Shown here one piece after another: positions 22,206 to 31,493 of a stretch of DNA of 64,000 nucleotides. Numbering within the stretch: position 1 is the first letter of the stretch; every line of letters begins with the position of its first letter. The position numbers were made by a program, and so were the translations under genes. The stretch spans positions 5,980,767 through 6,044,766 of the forward strand of contig NC_056004.1 of assembly GCF_018446385.1 (NCBI RefSeq). Reading direction: 5' to 3'. The notes beneath the pieces are model-generated. The model did no database searches and was not told where the DNA came from. It was given only the letters and a program-made list of their open reading frames with translations. This DNA comes from Zingiber officinale (taxonomy: Eukaryota > Streptophyta > Magnoliopsida > Zingiberales > Zingiberaceae).

Positions 22206-23765
22206 TGTTGGTGTAATCATTCTCAGGTCAAGGTTGACCTGTTTGACTAAGTCAAGTGGGTTCAAATTTGAGTTTTGATATTTGGACAATATGCAGGATA
22301 ATACGTTTTGGATAATGTGACAGAGAGAAGTTAAGTAGGTCATGGAGGACCGGATACTTGACTAGGTAAAGTCCAAGTGGATCAAGGAGGACCGCATGTT
22401 GACAAAGAAAAGTCCTAACTATGGTTAGACAAAAGGAAGTTCAAGTGGGTCAAGGAGGGTGTACGTTGGTAAGGGAAGTCATAACTGCAGTTATGCAAAG
22501 GAAAGTCCAAGTGGATCAAGGAGGACCGCACATTAGCAAAGGAAAGTCCTAATTATGGTTAGGTAAAGAAAAATCTAAGTGGCTCAAGGAAGATTGCGCC
22601 TTGGCAAAGGGAAGTTCTAACTGCGGCTAGGCAAAGAAAAATCCAAGTGGGTTAAAGAGGACCGCATGTTGGCAAGAAGAAAGTCTTGACTGTGGTTAGG
22701 CAAGAGGAAAATCTAAGTGAGTCAAAGAAGACCACACTTGGTGATCATAAGTCCAACAAAAAGTTGGCAAAATCTAAGTGAGTCAAAGATTGACCGGACA
22801 CTTAGTGGGGAAACCCAACAGGTCATTGTTGACTGAAAGTTGGGCAAGGGAACCCTAGACTTAAGCAAGTTAGGGTTAGGTAATTGATTGGGTCAAAGCC
22901 AATCGATCAAGTGATCGATTGGAAGCCTTTCTTCATGAAACATAAAAGTTCTGGATCAATTAGATAATCGATTAAGAGCTACGCCAATTGATCAGGTGGG
23001 AGATTTTCTTCACGAAACAATAAGTGTCTTAATCGATTTGGTAATTGATTGGGAGCACGCTTGATCGATCAGCTGATCGATTAAGAGAAGTTTTTTCGTG
23101 AAGCATAGTATCTTCCTCCCGAGGAGTTTAATCGATTAGATAATCGATTGGAAGAAATTCGTGAACTCACAGTGGGCTTTGTAATCGATCAGGTGATCGA
23201 TTGAAGCCGGTTAATCGATTAGATAATCAATTGGGAGAAGTAGAAAAGAGTCGTTGCAAGATTTGAATGGCTAGATTTGTTCAGATCTGACATGCAATTG
23301 TTTGAGGATAAGGTCAATCAATTGGGAGCCCTAATTTATGAGAAAAAGGCATTTCTTTGAATGATTCAAACAACATCTTCTTCTCCGCTCTTCATCGTCA
23401 GTTCTTGAAGCTTCTTGAAGACAAGTTTTGCTGTACTTTCCAAGTATCAAGAGGCAATCCACAGCAACAAAAGATTAAGAGCAAAGGTCATTCATTTGTT
23501 GTATTTATTTCCTTGTTCTTGTTGCATTATTTCTTGTTGTATTTCTCGTATTTATTTGTACAAGGCTTCTCCACCTCCTAGAATGAGATTTTCATAATGT
23601 ACTGTAAGTGAGGAGAGTTGACTCTTGGATTAATCACCTTAAAGAGGTGGATACCAACTAAAATCAAAGGTGTTAGCATTACTTTAAATTTTTTGCCGTA
23701 AATCATCATCAACAAAGAAATTGGAGCTAATCACTCCCTTCTCTAGATCCTAAAGTGTCCTAACA
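22206..23765 (+). mobile_element. LTR b (5' LTR of decayed TR-GAG-type element)
   Basis: Begins TGTTGGTGTAATC and ends CCTAACA. It is followed by AGTGCTATCATAGTG (23766-23780), a decayed version of the primer site TGGTATCAGAGC for initiator tRNA-Met. It contains tandem GGTCAAGGAGGACCGCA-type blocks (22380-22740) and an AATCGATT palindrome field (22880-23320). It sits directly after LTR a with only ATTGGGAGAT between, suggesting that the internal part of an earlier element was lost by recombination. Confidence 0.8.
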
Positions 23766-23879
23766 AGTGCTATCATAGTGAAGTTACTCTTCTTAGACTA
23801 ATTGTCGAAAAAGCAACGAGCTAAAGGAAGAAGGAGTTGAAATGAAGTCCTAATTTCAACGGTCAAAGACTCATCATTA

Positions 23880-25490
23880 AGGAGCTCAACTTCAAATGGA
23901 TTTTTGAGATGGATTTGGATATGACACTCGGGCACCTCCACCATTCAGATTGGAAAGATCCAATTATTGGAAATCAAAGGTCGAAACTACTTCATGATGA
24001 AGCTAGAACAATGGTTTGCTCTAATGGAGGACTTTGAAGTTCTAAGAGGTTCAAAAAGAAAATGGATCAATTAGTAAATCAAGAGGTGTGAGGTAAATGA
24101 TAAGATAACTAAATTATTGGTTAATTTATTGCCAAGCACCCTATTGTGCAAAATTGGAGAGTATCAAGATGTCAAGGAGCTATGGAGAAAATTGGCAAAG
24201 TTTCATGAAGACTCATCCTCAACCGAATGCAACAATAAAGACAAAGAGGAAAACTCTTTGTTTCATGTGCATGAGGATTCGGAGGTTGAAAGGTGCTCAA
24301 CATCCGAGGATGAAGTTGAAGAGGCATCCATCTCAAACATTAAGGGGGAGCATGAATCATTGATACAAGAGCAAGAAGAAGTTTACACTTCCAGGTAAAA
24401 TGAAGAAGAGTCATGTGTCACCCCTACAAACAATTTTAATTTGTAAAAATTAAAATCATATCATTTCTTTAAGTCTAGGCAAAATGGACACTATATGAGC
24501 AAGCGTCCAAAGTTGACCAAGAAGAAGGGTCAAGTGACATCTAAGGTCAAAGAAAAAATTAAAAGAAGTTGGTCCTATGATATGAAAGGGTAAGGAGTAC
24601 ATTGTGTGCTTCTTATACAAATAAAAGAGACATTATCGGAACCAATGTCTAAAAGGAAAAAAAAAATCTGACTAAGAAAAAAGAGGAAGCTTGAGTCAAG
24701 GGGGAACTTCCGAGGGTAAAACCAAGGTACCACTAGTTAATGATACTTATTTAAAAACAATAAAAAAATATACTAGAAATAATTTCTATTATTTTAATAT
24801 AATTTATCATGAAAATAGGAAACATGAAAAAAAAAAGATTAAAAAAATCATAAATCGTTTAATGTTAGGACTACCTTATCCAAGGAAGGATAGAAAGGTA
24901 GAAAATGGTTTAGGAAAGAAACTGAAATAAGTTAAATATGTGCTCGAAAGGAAAAGTATCCAAGGAAATAATAAAAAATCTAAATTTGAAGATTTAAAGA
25001 TAGAAAATCAAGTCTTGAGATCAAGACTTGATAAATTGGAAAAGACCCTTAAAAGAATAAAAAACGTCTTTAAGGGATCAAATGAACATAACCTAGGGAT
25101 ATATAGGTAAGAGTCATTCAATGACAAGAGAGGTTTGAAATACAAACCAAAAACCAAGGAAAATGATCCTCATACCATAGAGTTTCATATAGCCATGGAA
25201 CTAATCATAGGTGTAGGAGTCAAGTCAAGGTAATTAGGGAAGTTATCCCTAGAGGTAACCTTGAAAAGACTAGTACGACTAAGGCTTTTGGGAAGCCTAA
25301 GAAAGTTATTAAGAAGGTCACAAAGGATGTTATTCCTAGAGTTGACCTAGAGGTGACTAAGACTTCTAAGAAGTCTAGAAAAGTCATTAAGAAGGTATCA
25401 AAGGAAGTTATCCCTAGTGAATACCTAGAACACCCAAGGAATACCAATAGATTTTAGATGCATAAGAGTGTGTTCTCTACACTCTAGATG
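23880..25490 (+). pseudogene. decayed copia-type gag (UBN2-like)
   Basis: Pieces in several frames are collinear with the better-preserved gag at 56292-58124 (minus strand). 24117-24230 reads NLLPSTLLCKIGEYQDVKEL, matching the second half of the UBN2-like domain. 24280-24395 is the acidic/serine linker. 24455-24530 is where a CCHC zinc knuckle should be; the HYMSK part survives but the cysteines are gone. 25220-25450 holds two to three copies of a KKVIKKVTKDVIPR-type basic repeat ending at the same EYLEHPR position as its relative. Many stops and indels are present and no protease or RT follows. Confidence 0.75.
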
Positions 25491-27253
25491 GATTTAAAAT
25501 GTCTCAACTCTAATTGGAATGGTAGGTAACCCAACCATGGTGAAGTTGACATTTTGGGGTATTTTCATGGCATTGTTACACCATGAAAATGGAAAGTTGA
25601 ATTTTACTCTTGAAAGAGTAATAATGTGCCAATAAAAATTTGAAGATTTGAGCTTAATTAAATTGACATGATTAGGATAGAAGTTAAAGAAATGTCAAGT
25701 TGGGATTTTGATATTTTTCTGGGATAAAAGGGCAAACTTTGGTTATTTTTAAATTTAACAATTAGTTAGTGATACTTAGATAGATAATCCAGGTATTTTT
25801 TTCATGCTAAAATTGTCATGATTATGTGCCCTATCATATATCATGACATCATTACTTTTGCATTCGTATTCTTATGAAAATATCATATGTCATTTCATAC
25901 ATACATCATTTAGATATAATAGATTTCTTTTTAAAAATAAGCGTTGATATATGTCATAATCATCCTCATGCATAAATTTTAATTTCTTGTAATTAAGAAC
26001 AATGATATCAATTGACATCTTAGGTTGAATGATCAAAGTTTAAATACCTAGTTAGAAATGCATGAGCCCTTAGTTAAGAAAAACTTAAGTTACATATCAC
26101 AAAAACTATAAGTTTTGACTTGTATGTGCTTTTGAGACATATTAGATACAAGTGAGATATTAGGAAGATGAATAAAACTCAAGATATTGATTTAGTACAT
26201 CATTTTAAGTTTTAGGTTTATCAAAACAATGAATTATGTAAAGTCTAATCATGGGGAAAGTAAATGTACAAGTCATATGCATTTAGCCTAAAGATCATGG
26301 TTGGAAATTTAGTTTTGAAAAATATTTCAAAATTATTTTAGAAAATCCTGGTAAAGCCTATCTTTTGATAGAAATCACCATTGATTAGTTGGACAAAAAA
26401 TAGAGTGAAACATTAAAGTTTTCAATGGCTTCCAATTTTATGTCAATCATTAAAAATGAGGGCTATTTTCATATAAAACTATTTTTTCATGATAGTATAT
26501 GATATAAATAATGTCTACATAAAATTTCATAATTTTTAGAAAATCATAGAATTATTTAGGGAATTCTGAATTTTGGACTGAAATTGAAATAAAAAAAAAT
26601 TCAGAAATGCTAATCGATCAGGCAATCGATTCACCTAGTAGTGAATTGATTGGTCAGTTAATTAAAGGACATTTTCATGGGCACAGAGGCTTGTGGAATC
26701 GATCAATTGATCGATTAAACCCATGTAATCGATTGGATCAATCTATTAAGGTGACGTTAATTGATTGAAACTCAACTTCAATCGATTAAGACATGTCGGA
26801 ATCGATTGGTAGCTGAAACCAATCAATTAGGAAGGTTGTTTTTGGTTTAAGTGGTCAAATTTCAATCTATTAAGTCGCATTTAGTAGTGTTAACCATTCC
26901 TAATCCAAAGAAATGCATCGATAAGTATTTAAGAGTAACTTTTCCTGGATGAAAACAATAAAGGAATGGTTAAAGGAGACTAATTTGAAGTTTAGAATGA
27001 GATTTGAATTCAATATTGAATTTTTAACCTTAAAACTTTAATTTTACATTTCCTAAAGGTTTAGAAATTCTAAATCATTATTGGTGTAATGATAGAAGTT
27101 TGGTGTATGTTTAAGGGGGAGGTCTTCCTTAAAGACATGATTTAAATTTTTTTTAAGGATAAGGAGACAATAAAAGGTTGGGAACCTTCATTGTTATGAA
27201 TGCTTGAGAATGAGCATTGGATACAATGGAAGATTAAAAATTTTCATTTGATA
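25491..27253 (+). mobile_element. non-coding internal region conserved with the 52600 element
   Basis: No reading frame of interest, but it is collinear with the reverse complement of about 54100-56290. Matching anchors are GCCTATCTTTTGATAG (about 26358 versus 55215-55240), GACTTGTATGTG...TTAGATACAAGTGAGAT (about 26117-26160 versus 55430-55470) and GATGAATAAA.CTCAAGAT.TTGATTTAGT (about 26168 versus 55390-55420). A further block of ATCGATT words lies at 26610-26880. This is the tail between gag and the 3' LTR of a polymerase-less element. Confidence 0.7.
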
Positions 27254-27510
27254 GATAAATGATCAAGGATGAGTATACGATAAATGCTCAAGGATGAGCA
27301 TACGATATATGCTCAAGGGTGAGCATACGATATATGCTCAAGGGTGAGCATATGATATATGCTCAAGGATAGGATGAGTATACGATAAATGCTCAAGGAT
27401 GAGCATACGATATATGCTCAAGGATGAGCATACGATATATGCTCAAGGGTGAGCATACGATATATGCTCAAGGGTGAGCATATGATATATGCTCAAGGAT
27501 GAGCATATGG
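27254..27510. repeat. 25 bp minisatellite, hairpin-forming
   Basis: About ten head-to-tail copies of a 25 bp unit containing ATGCTCAAGGATGAGCAT, in which ATGCTCA and TGAGCAT are inverted repeats around AGGA or AGGG. The array was split by the element at 27511 and resumes at 31254-31281. It belongs to the internal region of the surrounding element; the 52600 relative has only single scattered copies. Confidence 0.9.
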
Positions 27511-28564
27511 TGTAGGACCGTTGCGGTCGGCTAGGAGGGGGTTGTTGGATAGTCCTGTAAACACAAAAATGAACAACCCTTATTCGAACTCTTTAAGCTA
27601 ACACTTGTAAAATAAACAAAGCAGATAAATAAAACATTAAAAAGATGAGGCACAAGATTTACTTGGTTACAACTGATGTGGTTGTTAATCCAAGGAAGGT
27701 TAAGCGCACTAGAATACTCCTTCATGCGGAGAAGCCTCTTACAACGTTGAAGCGCAAAAAACAGAAGCTTAAATACAACTCTAAAGCACACAAGCGTTGG
27801 AAATGATTACTTGGAGTTCGTTGAAAATCTTCTAGACCAAGGCTATATTTATAGCCTTGGTCGGGGCGCCCCGAAGGGTTCTGGGTGCCTTGGAGGGGAT
27901 AAAACTTCATCCCCCAACGTTCAGAACGCGTTAGACGCATTTTGGTTAAACATCCTGGTCTGGGCGCCTGGAGGGGTTCCGGGGGCCCCGGGCTAGTCCG
28001 GGCGCCCCGGACTGTTCCGGGCGCCCCGAACCCCCAAGTCAATAGATGTTGACTTTTCTCCATCAGGACCTTTGCTCCGGTTCAGTCCGCCTCGGTCCGG
28101 GTCTTCTACTCCGGATCCGCTCACTTGGGTGATCTCTGCCATCCGGAAAAGGGCTCACCCGAACCCAACTTCCGGTCTTCTCGAGCAGGCTTCCCTCCGG
28201 CTTCTCGTCCCTCGGAATCGCCGCGTGTTTCCTTTTCGTCCACCAGCGTACTCATCCGTAGTCTTCGTCCCTCGGTCGCACCCTGTGCCGACCTTCTCGC
28301 TAGCTGCGTCTCTTGCTCCCCGAGCAATCTTCCGATCCGGCTTTCGTCCCTCAGAACCACCGCACGCTTCCTTCTCGTCCGCCGATGTACTCTTCCGTAG
28401 CACCTCGTCCCTCGGACGCACCGCGTGCTGTCCTTCTCGCTAGTTGCGTCTTCCGCTCGAGTACCTGTGTTCCTAAGCTCCTGCACACTTAGACATAAGG
28501 TTAAAACAACACAGGACCTAACTTAACCTGTTGATCACACCAAAACAACCTTGGGGTTCCAACA
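27511..28564 (-). repeat. 3' LTR of the 27511-31253 element
   Basis: 1054 bp and nearly collinear with 30201-31253, with scattered substitutions (for example TTGCGGTCGG versus TTGCGGCCGG). The right half is GC-rich with many CCTCGG/TCCGG words, which create long spurious frames on both strands. Confidence 0.92.
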
Positions 28565-28579
28565 ATCTCCCCCTTTTTG
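28565..28579 (-). promoter_or_regulatory. polypurine tract
   Basis: On the minus strand AAAAAGGGGGAGAT lies directly before the LTR start TGTTGG. It would prime second-strand cDNA synthesis. Confidence 0.85.
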
Positions 28580-29139
28580 ATGTGATCAACCCAAGTTAAG
28601 ATAGGGTCAAAAATAGACATGAAAATGAAACAACTTATATTGCAATAACGTGCAACAAGATAGAAACATTAAATTTTTTTAAAAAAAATTCAATTTCCAA
28701 TTTTCAATTTTCTACCTCCCCCTAGACTTATACTTTTTCTTCTCCCCCTTTGATCACATAAAAAATTGGGATTGCAAGAAAAATCTAAGGGTTGATACTT
28801 AGAAAAATTATAGAAGTCTATTTCAATGATTTTCTGGAAAATATTTCTAAGTCAAAGAAAATTTCTAAGTCAAGAAAAATTTCTAAGTTATTAAGAATTT
28901 TTAGAAAATTTTGAGAACTTTGAAAATTTTGCAATAATTTTCAAAAAAGTAATCTCAAAATATCAGAGAAAATTTCTAAGTTAAAAATCACTTTTGGAAA
29001 ATTTCTAAGTTTTCGTCATGAAAATTAAGAGTTTTGTCAGTAGAAAACTTTATGCATAAAATTTTTTTTGAAACATGTAGAAATAATTAAAAAAAATTTC
29101 TATGCATTTATTTTTAATTATTTTATTTTTTTGCTTTTA

Positions 29140-30141
29140 TCAGAAAGTTTTAAATTTCCATTTTAACTTATTACAATTTCTCAAATTTGAAGTAAGAAAA
29201 TTTGAACATGCGAAGAATTGTATCATATTAATATCTGTTAATAGTTTGTCGAGATACTTTAATCGACAGGCTATTTCTTTCAGCTTTAAAGCAACAAATA
29301 TTAAACATGCAAGAAATTGTATTGACAAAATAATTGGTAAAAATTTATTTGACAATTTTTCTAATTTGCAAGATTCATTCGACAAAATATTTTGTAGCTT
29401 GCAAGAATCTTTTGGCAATATTTCTGATTTGAAAAATTCTTTTGACAAAATAATTTGTAATTCGCAAGAATCTTTCGTCAAAACATTTTGTAATTCGAAA
29501 AAAAATTTCGATAATATTCTTAATTTGCAAGAAGTGTTCGGCAGTTGATTTTTTAATCCGAAAAACTCTTTTGATGATTCAATTTTTAATTCGCAAAAAT
29601 CTTCAGTTAATTTTTTGATTAATTGAACCAGTTGTTCAGAGGGTAGAGTCAATACCTTACTTACCTCGTCGATCATTGGTTCTCCCCCTGTTGAATTACT
29701 TTCTTCCGAAGACTCTCCCCCTTCATCGATGTTTATCTCGGTTGAGCTTTCTTCATCTTTAGGTGAGTCTTCTGCTATGATTTTTGTTTCGGCAATTTCT
29801 TTAGTCTCGGATTCGGTTTCTTCTGATTCTTCATGAATCTTCAAGAACTTTTCCCAAAGTTCTTTTGCGCTTTTGTATTCGCCAACTCTATCGAGATCTT
29901 CATTTGGTATTACGGTTAGAAGATGAAATTCTGCCCGACCGTTTGCCATTGACTCGTCACGTTGTTTCTTGTTCCAAAGGCGTAGATCGAGTTTTTCTCC
30001 GTTCGTGTTCTTCGGTGCTTCATAGCCAAATTTCATTATCGAAAAGATACCAGAATCAGAGTTTAGATATACCTCCATTTGTTGCTTCCATAAAGGGAAT
30101 TCCCCCTCGAATGCTAGTGGGTAGTCGCTAGCTCCGGCCAT
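29140..30141 (-). CDS. gag protein of the TR-GAG element (333 aa)
   Basis: Structural (capsid-type) protein of a copia-like element that would assemble cytoplasmic virus-like particles. The start ATG at 30141 lies about 45 bases after the primer site. Residues 1-115 fit a DUF4219/UBN2-type gag (FPLWKQQMEVYL near residue 17, ELWEKFLKIHEE near 99). An acidic Glu/Ser-rich linker follows (about 115-160). Residues about 170-275 are degenerate repeats of the form (S/P)(K/N)(E/D)(F/S)C(K/E)L(Q/K)NIL. There is no CCHC zinc knuckle, unlike the gag of the 52600 element, so RNA binding would have to differ. The frame is open for its full length, unusual in this decayed region. The tail may represent loss of the normal C-terminus. 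Confidence 0.8.
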   Translation of the reverse strand: MAGASDYPLAFEGEFPLWKQQMEVYLNSDSGIFSIMKFGYEAPKNTNGEKLDLRLWNKKQRDESMANGRAEFHLLTVIPNEDLDRVGEYKSAKELWEKFLKIHEESEETESETKEIAETKIIAEDSPKDEESSTEINIDEGGESSEESNSTGGEPMIDEVSKVLTLPSEQLVQLIKKLTEDFCELKIESSKEFFGLKNQLPNTSCKLRILSKFFFELQNVLTKDSCELQIILSKEFFKSEILPKDSCKLQNILSNESCKLEKLSNKFLPIILSIQFLACLIFVALKLKEIACRLKYLDKLLTDINMIQFFACSNFLTSNLRNCNKLKWKFKTF

Positions 30142-30186
30142 CGTTTTGTTGCTTCAGACGGCGGTTAGTCCTTCTGAGGCGTCTCG

Positions 30187-30198
30187 GCTCTGATACCA
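30187..30198 (-). promoter_or_regulatory. primer-binding site, initiator tRNA-Met
   Basis: On the minus strand TGGTATCAGAGC, complementary to the 3' end of plant initiator tRNA-Met, two bases after the 5' LTR. Confidence 0.9.
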
Positions 30199-30200
30199 CT

Positions 30201-31253
30201 TGTAGGACCGTTGCGGCCGGCTAGGAGGGGGTTGTTGGATAGTCCTGTAAACACAAAAATGAACAACCCTTCCTCGAACTCTTTAAGCTAACACTTGTAA
30301 AATAAACAAAGCAGATAAATAAAACATTAAAAAGACGAGGCACAAAATTTACTTGGTTACAACCGATGTGGTTGTTAATCCAAGGAAGGTTAAGCGCACT
30401 AGAATACTCCTTCAGGCGGAGAAGCCTCTTACAATGTTGAAGCGCAGAAAACAGAAGCTTAAATACAACTCTAAAGCACACAAGCATTGGAAATGATTAC
30501 TTGGAGTTCGTTGAAAAGTTTCTTGACCAAGGTTATATTTATAACCTTGGTCGGGGCGCCCCGAAGGGTTCTGGGCGCCCTGGGGGGATAAAACTTCATC
30601 CCCCAACGTTCAGAACGCGTTAGACACGTTCTGGTCAAACATCCTAATCCGAGCGCCCGAAGGGGTTTCGGCCGCCCCGGGCTGGTCCGGGCGCCCCAGA
30701 CTGTTCCGGGCGCCCTAGACCCCCAAGTCAACAGATGTTGACTTTTCTCTGTCAGGACCTTTGCTGCGGTTCGGTCCGCCTCGGTCCGGATCTTCTACTT
30801 CGGATCCACTCACTTGGGTGATCTCTGCCATCCGGAAAATGGCTCACCCGAACCCAACTTCCGGTCTTCTTGAGCAAGCTTCCCTCCGGCTTCTAGTCCC
30901 TCGGAATCGCCGCGTGTTTCCTTCTCGTCCACCAGCGTACTCATCCGCAGTCTTCATCCCTCGGTCGCACCCCATGCCGACCTTCTCGCTAGCTGCGTCT
31001 CTTGCTCCCCGAGCAATCTTCCGATCCAACTTTCGTCCCTCGGAACCACCGCACGCTTCCTTCTCGTCCGCCGATGTACTCTTCCGCAGCACCTCGTCCC
31101 TCGGACGCACCGCGTGCTGTCCTTCTCGCTAGTTGCGTCTTCCGCTCGAGTACTTGTGCTCCTAAGCTCCTGCACACTTAGACACAAGGTTAAAATAACA
31201 CAGGACCTAACTTAGCTTGTCGATCACACCAAAACAACCTTGGGGTTCCAACA
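30201..31253 (-). repeat. 5' LTR of the 27511-31253 element
   Basis: 1053 bp, matching 27511-28564. On the minus strand it begins TGTTGGAACCCCAAGG and ends CCGGCCGCAACGGTCCTACA. Confidence 0.92.
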
Positions 31254-31493
31254 TATGGTATATGCTCAAGGGTGAGCATAGGGCACAATAAAAGGTATGA
31301 GACTTTCATTAGATTCCTTTTGAACAAATTGACTCTTAGAAAGAGTTTTTGATGTGTGTCAAATGGGAGAAAAATATAGGATTTAAGTTAGAAACCCTCA
31401 TTCATGCTCAAACATGAGATGAAGTTAGGCTAATGAGTTAGCCTAACTTAAATATATTTTCAAACATCAAAACAAGAGAGCTTACGAAGAGAT
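31254..31493 (+). mobile_element. end of the internal region of the surrounding element
   Basis: Resumes the 25 bp minisatellite after the nested insertion and runs to GAGAGCTTACGAAGAGAT just before LTR c, where a polypurine tract is expected but has decayed. No gene. Confidence 0.6.

Larger units (their letters stand above)
27511..31253 (-). mobile_element. complete gag-only LTR retrotransposon (TR-GAG type), 3.74 kb
   Basis: Two 1.05 kb LTRs in the same orientation flank 1636 bp carrying one gag ORF and nothing else. It is bounded by a perfect 5 bp target duplication TATGG (27506-27510 and 31254-31258). Minus-strand LTRs begin TGTTGGAACCCC and end GGTCCTACA. A primer site for initiator tRNA-Met and a polypurine tract are in place. 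No protease, integrase or RT is encoded, so movement would need enzymes supplied by another element. Its LTR family also appears at 32121-33034 (solo) and 10272-10605 (fragment). Confidence 0.92.

Noticed and set aside
28072..28486. Arg/Ser/Pro-rich reading frames repeated at 30761-31187
   Set aside because: The same frames occur in both LTRs of one element and in its solo LTR with indels; they come from GC-rich LTR repeats, not a gene.
29102..29548. 148-codon plus-strand frame opposite gag
   Set aside because: Shadow of the repeat-rich part of the minus-strand gag, AT-rich, no motif.
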